Notes: a model not told the origin generated them from the sequence alone. Positions 51,654 to 61,847 are shown, counted from the stretch's first letter. The stretch: DNA of 64,000 nt from RPQJ01 sp046347155 (GCA_046347155.1 JAXMGT010000001.1:1302001-1366000); one strand, 5' to 3'. Numbers and translations are program-made.

Positions 51654-53285
51654 ATGCGTGAATGGGCCCCGGACGGAATCCACGCGGCGACAGGAGCCAT
51701 GACACCGGACCCACCGCTCGACCGGGCCAAGCTCGCTGCGCAAGTCGAGTCCCGTGCCGCGTCCGGGGACCTGAGGGGAGCGCTGTTCGACAGTGCGCGC
51801 CTGAACCGCGTCTGGCCGGACGACGCGTGGGGCTGGTACCTCTCGGCGTGGCTGTTGCGCAGGACCGGCAATGCGCCGGGTGCGCTGTCCGCCGCGCGGC
51901 GGGCGGTCGAGCTCGAGCCCCGCGACCAATACCGCCTCGAACAGGCCAAATGCCTGCTGGCACTGGGCGACGCCGTGGCGGCCCGTGCGGTTGCGCTGGC
52001 GCTGGCCGGCCGCGACCTCGGCGAGCCGATGCTGCATGACGAGCTCGGGGGTCTCCTGAACCAGCTCGGCGACCAGCGGGCTGCGCTCGCGCAGTACACC
52101 CTTGCGGCGGGGCTTGCGCCGCGCGAGGCGCGGCATCACTACAACCGTGCCGCGGTGCTCCGCTACCTCGGGGACGCCGAAGGTGCGGAAGCGGCGTTCG
52201 ACGTCGCACTGGGGCTGCGACCGGACGATTACGAGGCGATGCACGGCCGTTCGCACCTGCGGCGCCAGACGGCCGAGCGCAACCACGTCCGCGAACTCGA
52301 GTCGGCGCTCGCCGGCGCGACGGATCCGGCCGGTCGCATCGAGCTCTGCCATGCCCTCGCAAAGGAACTCGAGGACCTGGGCGATCACCGGCGCTCGTTC
52401 GAGTGGCTGCGCGAGGGCGCGGCACTGAAGCGCCGGAACATGCGTTACGACGTCGCGACCGACCTCGCGATCATGGAGCGGATCGCGGACGTGTACGACG
52501 CGCAGCGATGCGGCGCAGCGCCCCGCGGTGGGCGGGGCACGGGCGTGATCTTCGTGTTCGGCATGCCGAGGACCGGCACGACGCTGGTCGAGCGGGTACT
52601 CGCGAGCCACCCGGACGTCTGCTCGGCCGGCGAACTGAGCACGTTCTCGCTCGAGCTCACGCGGCTCACCCAGGCCTTGCCCGGGCCGCCAGCCCGGACC
52701 CGCACCGAGTTCGTCGAGCGGACGGCGTCGCTCGATTTCGCCGAACTCGGCGATTCCTACCTGCGCTCGTCCCGCGCACACCACGACCGGCGCCCGTACT
52801 TCGTCGACAAGCTGCCGTTCAATTACCTGTACGCGGGCCTGATACGGCTGGCGCTGCCGGGGGCGCGGCTCGTCCGGCTCGATCGGCACCCGATGGACAC
52901 CTGCTACGCAGTGTTTAAGCAGCTTTTCCGCGACGCGTATCCGTTCTCGTACGACCTGGCCGACCTCGGCCGCTATTACATTGGCTATTCGAGGCTGATG
53001 CGGCACTGGGATGCGGTCCTGCCCGGTGCCGTGCTCGCGGTGCGCTACGAGTCGCTGGTCAGGGATTTCGAGGCGGAGGCGCGTCGGCTGCTCGATCACT
53101 GCGGGCTTTCGTGGGACGAGCGCTGCCTCCGGTTCTACGAGAACGACGCACCCTCGACGACCGCAAGCGCGATGCAGGTGCGCAGCCCGCCGTACACGCG
53201 CTCGATCGGCCGCTGGCGCGACTATGCGGGCGAGCTCGAGCCGCTGCGCGCGCGACTCGCCGCGGCTGGACTGGACACCGAATGA
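51654..53285 (+). CDS. TPR-containing sulfotransferase-family protein
   Basis: A 543-residue protein without signal peptide. Residues about 20-260 are TPR helices. Residues about 298-543 are a PAPS-dependent sulfotransferase domain, with the 5'-phosphosulfate loop FVFGMPRTGTTLVERVL and the 3'-phosphate-binding region around RLDRHPMDTCYAVFKQ. This combination is frequent next to TonB receptors in Proteobacteria, but its substrate is unknown. Two starts are possible: ATG at 51654, and ATG at 51699 just after an AGGAG with short spacing. The stop overlaps the next start by 4 nt (ATGA). Confidence 0.85.
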   Translation: MREWAPDGIHAATGAMTPDPPLDRAKLAAQVESRAASGDLRGALFDSARLNRVWPDDAWGWYLSAWLLRRTGNAPGALSAARRAVELEPRDQYRLEQAKCLLALGDAVAARAVALALAGRDLGEPMLHDELGGLLNQLGDQRAALAQYTLAAGLAPREARHHYNRAAVLRYLGDAEGAEAAFDVALGLRPDDYEAMHGRSHLRRQTAERNHVRELESALAGATDPAGRIELCHALAKELEDLGDHRRSFEWLREGAALKRRNMRYDVATDLAIMERIADVYDAQRCGAAPRGGRGTGVIFVFGMPRTGTTLVERVLASHPDVCSAGELSTFSLELTRLTQALPGPPARTRTEFVERTASLDFAELGDSYLRSSRAHHDRRPYFVDKLPFNYLYAGLIRLALPGARLVRLDRHPMDTCYAVFKQLFRDAYPFSYDLADLGRYYIGYSRLMRHWDAVLPGAVLAVRYESLVRDFEAEARRLLDHCGLSWDERCLRFYENDAPSTTASAMQVRSPPYTRSIGRWRDYAGELEPLRARLAAAGLDTE

Positions 53286-55021
53286 GGGCCGTGGCGCTGT
53301 GCGTGTCGCTGCTGGCGACGATGCCGGCGACCGGCGCAACGACACTCGAGGCCGAGCCGCTGCCGGGCGCGGGCCGGTACGAGCGTCCGGTGGACTATGC
53401 CGCGTACGCGGCGCCCGCGGCGGCCCGGACGCCGGAACCGTTCGAAGGCCGCCTGGTCATCCGGCCGCGTCCGGGCGATGCACACGTCGCGGTGCTGAGG
53501 GACGACTACGGCGACGCGCGCGACCCGGACCGGCGCATCGCGGAACTGCCGGTGATGGACGTCGCTTTCGTGCTGGTCGGCGACTCGTTGGTGCCGGTCG
53601 TTGCCGGCCTGGTGCGGACGCCGCACCCGCGTTGGGACTATCTGGTCGGCGAAGGACGGGCGTGGCGCAGCGCGGACGATCGGGGGTATTCACGCGCGGC
53701 CATTCCGTTCGCGCTGGCCGAGAAGAACGCGAATTGCGTCCACAACGGCGTGCTGTCGTTCCTGTACCGGCCCGACGGCCACGTCTCGCGGGTCGCCTAC
53801 CAGGTGAGCGGAGAGACGTGCATGTACCTGAAGGCGGATTTCTGGGGATACGCCGACGCGGAGTACCGGCCGGGCGACGTGGAGGGCAGGGCGGATGCGA
53901 TCCGCGAATGGCGTGCTGCGGCCGACCGCGCGGTTCCGCGTCGGTCGATCGCCGAACTCGCTCGTCGCTATCCCGGTGTCGACGCGGGGGCGTATGCGGA
54001 CCCGAACGACGTCCGCGAGGTATCGACGTTCGGCGTAGTCGTGGACGGCACGTTTTATTCGGGCGGCTGTCCGACGCGGGCGGGCGAATACCCTTTCTGC
54101 GGGCAACTGGTGCTGCCGTCGTACTCACTCGCGAAGTCGGTGTTCGCGGCCCTGGCACTGATGCGCCTCGAGCACCTGCGGCCGGGCGCCGCACGGGAGA
54201 CCGTCGCCGCGCACGTCCCGGAGTGCCGCGCGAGCGGCCGTTGGGACGACGTGACGCTGCTCGACCTGCTCGACATGGCGAGCGGCAATTTCGTGTCTGC
54301 CGCGCCGATGGCGGATGAAGCCTCCGCCGACCTCGACCGCGGGTTCTTCCTCGCGACGACGCATGTTGAGAAGGTTGCGCACGCCTGTAACGGGTACCCG
54401 CGCGGCGCGCCGCCGGGGACGCAGTTCGTGTATCGCACCAGCGACACCTACCTGCTCGGCGTCGCGATGACGGACGAACTGCGGGCACTGCGCGGCCCCG
54501 GGGCCGACCTGGTCGGGGACCTCGCGTGGCCCGGGATCTGGCACGGAATGGGTCTGCCGTCGCGGGTGGCCGGCGTGCGACGGACCGAAGACGCCCGCGC
54601 CCAGCCCTTCGTCGGCTACGGGTTGTACCTCGAGCCCGGCGACGTGGCGCGGATCGCGTGGCGCCTCGACCAGGACGCAACGCTCCCCGGTCTCGACGAG
54701 CGGCTTTACCGCGAGGCCCTGCAACGCGATCCCGCCCGGCGAGGGCGACCGGTCGCGGGGGCCCCCGACCTGCTGTACCAGCACGGATTCTGGGCCTACC
54801 GTGCCGAGGGGCTGCCCGGCTGCGACGGGCCGGTCTACGTACCGTTTCTGTCCGGCTACGGCGGCCTGACCCTCGCGCTGATGCCTAACGGCGTCTCCTA
54901 CTTCTACTTCAGCGACGGCGGGGAATTCAGTTTCGCCCGTGCCGTGCGGGCTTCCGCCCGGATCCGTCCCTATTGCGCGGACGACGTTCGACACGTGACG
55001 CCGACGGAGGCCACAGGATGA
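53282..55021 (+). CDS. Secreted serine hydrolase of the beta-lactamase / penicillin-binding-protein fold
   Basis: A 579-residue protein with a cleavable signal peptide (residues 1-19, ALCVSLLATMPATGA), so it acts in the periplasm. The catalytic SxxK is S282-K285 in PSYSLAKSVFA. A YxS-type motif lies in FVYRTSDTYLLG. The 260 residues before SxxK form an additional domain with several cysteines (NANCVHNG, GETCMY) that may be disulfide-linked. The class covers esterases, D-aminopeptidases and amidases as well as true beta-lactamases, so substrate is open. It is coupled by ATGA overlaps to the sulfotransferase gene before it and the transporter gene after it. Confidence 0.85.
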   Translation: MRAVALCVSLLATMPATGATTLEAEPLPGAGRYERPVDYAAYAAPAAARTPEPFEGRLVIRPRPGDAHVAVLRDDYGDARDPDRRIAELPVMDVAFVLVGDSLVPVVAGLVRTPHPRWDYLVGEGRAWRSADDRGYSRAAIPFALAEKNANCVHNGVLSFLYRPDGHVSRVAYQVSGETCMYLKADFWGYADAEYRPGDVEGRADAIREWRAAADRAVPRRSIAELARRYPGVDAGAYADPNDVREVSTFGVVVDGTFYSGGCPTRAGEYPFCGQLVLPSYSLAKSVFAALALMRLEHLRPGAARETVAAHVPECRASGRWDDVTLLDLLDMASGNFVSAAPMADEASADLDRGFFLATTHVEKVAHACNGYPRGAPPGTQFVYRTSDTYLLGVAMTDELRALRGPGADLVGDLAWPGIWHGMGLPSRVAGVRRTEDARAQPFVGYGLYLEPGDVARIAWRLDQDATLPGLDERLYREALQRDPARRGRPVAGAPDLLYQHGFWAYRAEGLPGCDGPVYVPFLSGYGGLTLALMPNGVSYFYFSDGGEFSFARAVRASARIRPYCADDVRHVTPTEATG

Positions 55022-56223
55022 ATACGCCGGTACCCGATCCCGTTCGTCGCACGGTCATTCTCGGCCTGCGCCGCGCGGCGCCGAACGGGGAGGTCGCACG
55101 CGTCCTGCTCGCCTTCCTCGCGAGCGCGGGACTCTTCTACGTGAACATCATGCCGGCGCTCGTGGACGGCCTCATCCAGGGGGCGGGCTACACCAACCGG
55201 CAGGCGGGCCTCGTCGGCTCGAGCAACGTGTACGGCGCCGCGCTCGGGGCGCTGGTCGCGGTCTTCTTCGTCAAGCGCATCGCGTGGCGACCGACGGCCT
55301 GCGTTCTGCTCGTCGGGCTCATCGCGATGGACGTGGCGTCCATGGTCGTGACGACGTTCGAGTGGCTCGCGGCGACCCGGTTTGCGCACGGGTTCGTGGG
55401 CGGGATGCTGGTTGGCGTCGGCTTCTCGATCATCGCCCGGACGCGCGAGGCGGACCGGACGTTCGGTTACCTGCTGCTCGTGCAGTTCGGCCTAGGAGGC
55501 CTGGGGCTGATGCTGCTTCCGCCACTGGTCCCTCACTTCGGCACGCCGGTGCTGTTCTGGGCGCTCGTCGTGTTCAGCGGCGCGACGCTCGCGATGGTGC
55601 CGTTCCTCGAGGACTATCCTCCGGGCGTGACGCCGAAGCGTGTGCTCACGGCGAGCGGCGCCGTGCGGATCGGGCCGCTGGCACTCGGCCTGCTCGGCAC
55701 GTTCCTGTTCCAGGCCGGCAACATGGCCGTATTCGCCTACGTGATCGGGCTCGGCGAGCACGCGGGACTGCCGATGTCGTTCATCAGTCCGGCGCTGGCC
55801 GCGGCGTCGTGGGTCGGCATTGCGGGCGCCGGCGTCGTGATCGTGCTGTCGACGCGCTACGGGCGCACGTTGCCGCTCGCGGTGGCCGTGTTCCTCACCG
55901 CGGCGTGCACCTGGGCGCTTCACTTCAGCAGCGTGCCGGCCGTGTACCTGGTCGCGAACTGCGTGGTCGGCGCGACCTGGTCCATCGGGATCCCGTACCT
56001 GCTCGGGCTGTGCGCGGCGTTCGACGCCAGCGGGCAGATGGCCGCGATCGGAGGCTTCGCGTCGAAGATGGGCCTGGCCACGGGGCCGATGGTGGCGGCG
56101 CTCGTGGTCGGACGCGACGACTACGGACTCGTCGTGAACCTCGGGACCGCAATCATCCTCGCGACGCTCGTGGCCGCCTGGTACCCGGCGCGCCTGCTCG
56201 ACGGGGAAGCCGGGCCGTCCTGA
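55018..56223 (+). CDS. Major facilitator superfamily transporter
   Basis: A 401-residue inner-membrane protein with about twelve hydrophobic segments in two halves, typical of MFS. The intracellular loops are short, and the sequence GRTLPLAVAVF begins the fourth helix of the second half. The ATG at 55018 overlaps the serine-hydrolase stop and is preceded by GAGG. It would move the product of periplasmic hydrolysis into the cell, or export something. No specific subfamily is recognised. It closes the plus-strand cluster and is convergent with the glutamine-amidotransferase-like gene 9 bp away. Confidence 0.85.
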   Translation: MNTPVPDPVRRTVILGLRRAAPNGEVARVLLAFLASAGLFYVNIMPALVDGLIQGAGYTNRQAGLVGSSNVYGAALGALVAVFFVKRIAWRPTACVLLVGLIAMDVASMVVTTFEWLAATRFAHGFVGGMLVGVGFSIIARTREADRTFGYLLLVQFGLGGLGLMLLPPLVPHFGTPVLFWALVVFSGATLAMVPFLEDYPPGVTPKRVLTASGAVRIGPLALGLLGTFLFQAGNMAVFAYVIGLGEHAGLPMSFISPALAAASWVGIAGAGVVIVLSTRYGRTLPLAVAVFLTAACTWALHFSSVPAVYLVANCVVGATWSIGIPYLLGLCAAFDASGQMAAIGGFASKMGLATGPMVAALVVGRDDYGLVVNLGTAIILATLVAAWYPARLLDGEAGPS

Positions 56224-56232
56224 GCCTCGGCG

Positions 56233-57621
56233 TCACTCCTGCATCCCGTGGTAGAGCATCCGGATCAGCAATCGGATGCCGTCGCTGGCCTTCAGTTCCT
56301 GGTAGCGCATCCCGGAGCGGCCGCCGACGTCGCGGATGTCGGCCATCAGTTCCGGGTGGAACTGGCAACTGAACGAGCGGCGGATGCGTCGCGTCTCCCA
56401 GTCCTTGTAGTAGATCGCCGTCGCGCTCACCTCGGTCCAGTGTGCCGGGTCGACCCGGGTCTGCCCGAGGACCTCGACCGCGTAGGGCAGCGCGAGCAGC
56501 CAGGCGACCGGGCTCACCGCGACCGCGTGGCGGATCGGGATCACGGCGTCGTGCAGGCCCTTGCAGGCCCAGTTCGCGAACAGGATGGCCTCCTCGTTCA
56601 CCTCGTCGGCATGGAACACCTCGACCGTGAGCTCGCGCTCCGTCGAGATCACCTCGTCGACGACGCCGTCGAGCTCGTCGGCGACGAGCGCATGCGCGAC
56701 GTGCAGCGCCTCCGGCACGTGCGGCATCTCCTCGCGGCGCGCGTACGGGAGCAGGGTGCGGCTGCCGATCTCGAGGCTCTCGTTCGGCGACACGGCGAAC
56801 CGCGGGTCGTCCCAGCCCGCCGCCACGACCTCGCCGCGCTTGACGATCGGCAGGCGTTCGCCGACCGCGACGACTTCGGCGCAGTGGCGCTTCAGTGCAT
56901 CGAGCGCCCGGCCGCCGGCATCCATCGGCAGACGCTCGAGCGAGAGCACTTCGTTTGCCGCGCGCTTCAGCAGCCGCACGTGCGAGGCCGCGGCGAGCTG
57001 GTGACCGAGGCAGATGAAGATCGTCGGGCCGCTCGCGGTCGAACGCCGCAGCAGCAACTGGTCCACGAGCCCGAGCAGGTCCTCGAGCCCGGCGCGGCTG
57101 CCGGCGAAGCTCGTGGCGTCGTAGACCGACGGGTTGCCGCCCTGCACGACGGTCGCGATCCCGGCGCTCAGCACGTTCGCGATCCGTTCGGGCGAGTCGA
57201 TGCCGCTGCGCCAGACCGGGTATAGGATCGTGTCGGCGTCGGCAACCTGCTGCAGCACGTAGGCGACGTTCTTCGACGCCCGCACCGGCTCGCCGCGCGG
57301 ATTGACGCCGACGTCGCGCCACGGCTCGATGATCGAGACGCTCTGGCGGTAGATCTCGGGCAGCTGCATCAGCAGCCGCAGGTGCTCGGGCGTCTCGATC
57401 ACCTTCTCGAGCGGCGGCGCCAGCCCCCAGTCAAAAAGCCCCTCCCGGGCGAGGCGATCTCGTCCCGGGAAGGGAGTGGGGGAAAACCTGTCCTTCAGGA
57501 AGTACCCGAGCAGCGCATGCACCGACTGCGGGCTCGAGGCATGCTGGCCCAGGATGCCCGTGCGCAGCCGCCACCCGAGGTGTTCGGGTGCCACGCCCGC
57601 CGTCGCTGCCTTGCTGCTCAT
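56233..57621 (-). CDS. Class I glutamine-amidotransferase-like protein of unusual build
   Basis: A 462-residue protein with the elements of a class I glutaminase triad: C204 in FICLGHQL, and H422/E424 in SCQFHPEL. The distance from Cys to His is 218 residues, more than twice the usual 80-100, so a large insertion sits inside the glutaminase fold. The first 200 residues also have no match I can name. It is not fused to a synthetase domain. The start is ATG at 57621 (MSSKAATAG). A strong hairpin with a T-run lies in its coding DNA at 57439-57474. Function unknown; amide transfer or a signalling peptidase-like role are both possible. Confidence 0.75.
   Translation of the reverse strand: MSSKAATAGVAPEHLGWRLRTGILGQHASSPQSVHALLGYFLKDRFSPTPFPGRDRLAREGLFDWGLAPPLEKVIETPEHLRLLMQLPEIYRQSVSIIEPWRDVGVNPRGEPVRASKNVAYVLQQVADADTILYPVWRSGIDSPERIANVLSAGIATVVQGGNPSVYDATSFAGSRAGLEDLLGLVDQLLLRRSTASGPTIFICLGHQLAAASHVRLLKRAANEVLSLERLPMDAGGRALDALKRHCAEVVAVGERLPIVKRGEVVAAGWDDPRFAVSPNESLEIGSRTLLPYARREEMPHVPEALHVAHALVADELDGVVDEVISTERELTVEVFHADEVNEEAILFANWACKGLHDAVIPIRHAVAVSPVAWLLALPYAVEVLGQTRVDPAHWTEVSATAIYYKDWETRRIRRSFSCQFHPELMADIRDVGGRSGMRYQELKASDGIRLLIRMLYHGMQE
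57439..57474 (-). terminator. Terminator-like hairpin inside the amidotransferase-like gene
   Basis: On the minus (coding) strand a near-perfect stem of about 14 bp with a 5-nt loop (ATCGC) is followed by GCTTTTTGA at 57438-57430. It encodes residues around 50-62 of the protein. It could be an attenuator or an inserted palindromic element. Confidence 0.5.
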
Positions 57622-57839
57622 GTGCGCAGTTCGAAGCAATTGCCGTGCCAGAGGCCGGCGGCCACGTAAGTCTTTGCGGCCGCTGGAAATGCTCCGCTCG
57701 ACCCTGCGGCGTGGCGCCGTTGCACTGCACCGAAACTGCGCGACGCTGGCTACGGCTGCCCGTGTTCGGTGCGGTCGACGGGTGCGCGCCGTGTGCCGCC
57801 CGGCGCGGAGCCGATCGCCCTTGGGTCTTGATTTACCTA

Positions 57840-57845
57840 TAGAAT
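57840..57845 (+). promoter_or_regulatory. -10 element of tRNA-Leu with GC-rich discriminator
   Basis: TAGAAT followed by CGCGCC, 22 nt before the tRNA. No consensus -35 is visible. The 245-bp gap before it (57622-57866) holds no other feature. Confidence 0.5.
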
Positions 57846-57866
57846 CGCGCCGCCAGCCGCGTGCCG

Positions 57867-57952
57867 GCGAAAGTGGCGGAACTGGTAGACGCGCTGGATT
57901 TAGGTTCCAGTGGGTAACCCCCGTGAGGGTTCGAGTCCCTCCTTTCGCACCA
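57867..57952 (+). tRNA. tRNA-Leu (anticodon TAG)
   Basis: An 86-nt class II tRNA with acceptor arms GCGAAAG / CTTTCGC. It has the anticodon loop TTTAGGT, a long variable arm and encoded CCA. Position before tig is the gammaproteobacterial pattern. Confidence 0.97.
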
Positions 57953-57988
57953 GCCCGCGCCCGCCGGTTCAAGCCGGTGATTTCGTGG

Positions 57989-57994
57989 CAAAAT
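57989..57994 (+). promoter_or_regulatory. Candidate -10 element of tig
   Basis: CAAAAT followed by ACACGG, 59 bp before the tig start. It parallels the efp promoter but is weaker. Confidence 0.3.
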
Positions 57995-58053
57995 ACACGG
58001 CTTTCCCGGGCGGACCCGATACCGCCCCCCGACCCTTCCGAGGACCGAAGAGC

Positions 58054-59349
58054 ATGCAGGTTTCCGTGGAGCAGACCGGCGCCCTCGAGCGCCGCATCGA
58101 GGTGAGCGTCCCCAAGGAGCGCGTCGAGCAGGCCGTGCACGAGCGCCTGCAGCAGGTGGGGCGCACCGCGAGGCTGAAGGGCTTCCGTCCGGGCAAGGCC
58201 CCGCTCAAGGTCATCCGCCAGCAGTTCGGCGCGCAGGTCCGCCAGGAAGTGGTGGGCGACCTCGTGCAGGCGACGTTCGCCGAAGCCGTCACGCAGCAGA
58301 AGCTCGCGCCGGCCACCGGCCCACGCATCGAGCCGATCGAGGTTGGCCCGGGCGAGGACCTGCGCTACCGCGCGGTGTTCGAGGTCTATCCGGACGTCAC
58401 GCTCGGCAAGGTCGAGGGCATCGAGGTCGTCCGGCCGGTCGCCGAGGTGGGCGACGCCGACATCGACGCGATGGTCGAGAACCTTCGCGCCCAGCGTCCG
58501 AAGTTCGATCCGGTGGAGCGCGAGAGCCGCGAGGGCGACCGGGTGACGATGGATTTCGCGGGCAACATCGGCGGTGAGGCGTTCGAGGGCAGTTCGGGCA
58601 CCGACGTTGCCGTGCTGCTCGGCGGTGGCCGGATGATCCGCGAGTTCGAGGCCGGGATCACCGGCATGAAGGCGGGCGAGGAGCGCCGCTTCGACGTCCG
58701 CTACCCGGACGACTACCACAACAAGTCGCTCGCCGGTCGCACGGCGACCTTCGACGTGACGATGAAGAAGGTCGAGGAAAAGAGCCTCCCGGACCTCGAC
58801 GACGAGTTCTGCCGCGAATATGGAGTGGCCGAGGGTGGCATGACCCAGCTCCGGAGCGAGGTCGCCGAGAACATGCGCCGCGAGCTCGAGGCGAACGTGC
58901 GCGGCCGGATCCGCGGCCAGGTGCTCGAGCGCCTGCTCGAGGCCAACCCGGTCGAGGTGCCGCGGTCGCTCGTCGATGCGCAGGTGCGCGAGATGCAGAT
59001 CGACGCGGCGCGCCGGATGGGCGCCCGTGATGCCTCCCAGGTGCCGCCGGCCGACCCGTTCGTCGAGCCCGCGCGCCGTCGCGTGGCGCTCGGCATCCTG
59101 GTGGGCGAGGTCATCAAGCGCAATGGCATCCGCCTCGACCGCGACAAGGTCGAGGCCCGCCTCGCGGATCTCGCCGGTGGCTACCCGGACCCGGGCTCGG
59201 TGCTCAAGGCCTACCGCCAGAACGCGGACGCGATGCGGCAGATCGAGAACATGGTGCTCGAGGAGCAGGTGGTCGACTGGCTGCTCGAGCGTGCGAAGGT
59301 CACCGATCAGCCGGCCAGCTTCAAGGAAGTGATGAACTTCGGCGGCTGA
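58054..59349 (+). CDS. tig: Trigger factor
   Basis: Ribosome-bound chaperone and peptidyl-prolyl isomerase. The 431-residue protein has the ribosome-binding domain with the signature GFRPGKAPLKVIRQQFG at residues about 45-61. An FKBP-type PPIase domain (about 155-245, GDRVTMDFAGNIGGEAFEGS) and the C-terminal substrate-holding arms follow. ATG at 58054 gives MQVSVEQTGALERRIEVSVP, the standard N-terminus. It heads the tig-clpP-clpX-lon block. Confidence 0.96.
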   Translation: MQVSVEQTGALERRIEVSVPKERVEQAVHERLQQVGRTARLKGFRPGKAPLKVIRQQFGAQVRQEVVGDLVQATFAEAVTQQKLAPATGPRIEPIEVGPGEDLRYRAVFEVYPDVTLGKVEGIEVVRPVAEVGDADIDAMVENLRAQRPKFDPVERESREGDRVTMDFAGNIGGEAFEGSSGTDVAVLLGGGRMIREFEAGITGMKAGEERRFDVRYPDDYHNKSLAGRTATFDVTMKKVEEKSLPDLDDEFCREYGVAEGGMTQLRSEVAENMRRELEANVRGRIRGQVLERLLEANPVEVPRSLVDAQVREMQIDAARRMGARDASQVPPADPFVEPARRRVALGILVGEVIKRNGIRLDRDKVEARLADLAGGYPDPGSVLKAYRQNADAMRQIENMVLEEQVVDWLLERAKVTDQPASFKEVMNFGG

Positions 59350-59398
59350 GCCGCCGGTCCCGTACACTCGCCACCAACGACAGCCAACGGTCACGCAC

Positions 59399-60031
59399 AT
59401 GCCCATCACGCCGCCCACCGCCCTGAACCTCGTGCCGATGGTGGTCGAGCAGACCGCCCGCGGCGAGCGCGCCTACGACATCTATTCGCGACTGCTGAAG
59501 GAGCGCGTGGTGTTCGTGGTCGGTGAGGTCGAGGACCACATGGCCAACCTGATCGTGGCCCAGCTGCTGTTCCTCGAGTCCGAGAACCCCGAGAAGGACA
59601 TCGCGCTCTACATCAACTCGCCCGGCGGCATCGTGACGGCGGGCCTCGCGATCTACGACACGATGCAGTTCATCAAGCCCGACATCAGCACGATCTGCGT
59701 CGGCCAGGCGGCCAGCATGGGCGCCGTACTGCTCGCGGGCGGCACGAAGGGCAAGCGCTACTGCCTGCCGCATTCGCGCGTGATGATCCACCAGCCGCTC
59801 GGGGGCTTCCGGGGCCAGGCGACCGACATCGAGATCCACGCGCGCGAGATCCTCGACACGCGCGAGCGCCTGAACCGGATCCTCGCGCACCACACCGGTC
59901 AGTCGATCGACCAGATCAAGCTCGACACCGAGCGCGACAACTTCATGAGCGCCGAGCAGGCCGTGTCATACGGTCTCGTCGACGCGGTGCTGTCGCGCCG
60001 CGGCGATGGCGGGGCGCCGGTCCCGGCCTGA
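59399..60031 (+). CDS. clpP: ATP-dependent Clp protease proteolytic subunit
   Basis: Serine peptidase that forms the tetradecameric chamber served by ClpX. The 210-residue proprotein has the catalytic Ser in GQAASMGAVLLAGG and His in RYCLPHSRVMIHQPLGG. The catalytic Asp lies in the C-terminal third (LDTERDNFMSAEQA). A short N-terminal propeptide (residues 1-14) precedes VVEQTARGERAYDIYSRLL. A TACACT -10 candidate lies at 59363-59368 in the 49-bp gap after tig. Confidence 0.97.
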   Translation: MPITPPTALNLVPMVVEQTARGERAYDIYSRLLKERVVFVVGEVEDHMANLIVAQLLFLESENPEKDIALYINSPGGIVTAGLAIYDTMQFIKPDISTICVGQAASMGAVLLAGGTKGKRYCLPHSRVMIHQPLGGFRGQATDIEIHAREILDTRERLNRILAHHTGQSIDQIKLDTERDNFMSAEQAVSYGLVDAVLSRRGDGGAPVPA

Positions 60032-60082
60032 TCCTGGGCCGCCGCCGCCTTTCACCTTAAGTCGCTGTAGTCGAAGGGGTTT

Positions 60083-60111
60083 TTGCGGCCGCACCGGCCG
60101 CGTGGTATAAG
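60083..60111 (+). promoter_or_regulatory. Promoter of clpX
   Basis: TTGCGG (60083-60088) and an extended TGgTATAAG (hexamer 60106-60111) are 17 nt apart. The spacer region contains the inverted repeat GCGGCCG-cac-CGGCCGC (60085-60101). A second transcription start would let clpX be expressed apart from clpP. Confidence 0.6.
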
Positions 60112-60173
60112 CCTCGGGGGCCCGCCGCCGGCGGTCCCCACGTGGCCCGTACGGGCGTATCGGAAGGCAGGGC

Positions 60174-61484
<1,311 letters not shown>

Positions 61485-61486
61485 CA

Positions 61487-61499
61487 GGGGTCAGTCCCC
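61487..61499. repeat. Single palindromic half-element GGGGTCAGTCCCC
   Basis: A 13-bp GGGG...CCCC palindromic-type sequence 2 nt after the clpX stop. It looks like the end of the GGTGTCAGTCACC family seen at 38 kb, but no partner arm follows. Confidence 0.35.
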
Positions 61500-61544
61500 G
61501 ATCCGCGGAAAAGAGACGGACGCCCGCGTCGCTGGAACACGCAC

Positions 61545-61847
61545 GTGAATCTCACGCTGCGCGACCGATCGCTGCGGCTGCGCGTGACGCCCGGCGAGTT
61601 CGCGGCGCTGCGCGGCGGCGCGACGCTCCAGCTGTCGCCGTCTCACGCCGGCCGTGCGATCCTGTCGCTCGAACTCGCCTGCGGCCCGTCGCTCGGGTTC
61701 TTCGTCGATGCGACCTGCTGGAGGCTGGTACTGCCTGCCGCTGACCTCGACGGGTTCGCAGCGACGCTCCCGCGGCGCGATGGGCTGCATTACGACCTCG
61801 GCGACGGCCTGGTGCTCGAGTTCGAGGTCGACGTCCGGTCGCGCTGA
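61545..61847 (+). CDS. Small DUF7009-like protein between clpX and lon
   Basis: A 100-residue cytoplasmic protein I recognise only loosely. The N-terminal LRDRSLRLRVTPGEFAALRGG and the following beta-rich middle recall the DUF7009 family of small proteins; this is a pattern impression, not a match. No catalytic motif is visible. The GTG start gives MNLTLRDRSLRLR. Its position between clpX and lon, normally adjacent or separated only by a promoter, suggests an insertion or a lineage-specific passenger. Codon use is like its neighbours, and the frame is well conserved in GC3, so it is probably expressed. Confidence 0.6.
   Translation: MNLTLRDRSLRLRVTPGEFAALRGGATLQLSPSHAGRAILSLELACGPSLGFFVDATCWRLVLPAADLDGFAATLPRRDGLHYDLGDGLVLEFEVDVRSR

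Noticed and set aside
48957..53345. Very long open frame of about 1460 codons on the minus strand opposite the TonB receptor and sulfotransferase genes
   Set aside because: It is rich in Arg, Ala, Val, Asp and His without any domain, as expected for a frame antisense to a high-GC gene. The plus strand has clear families.
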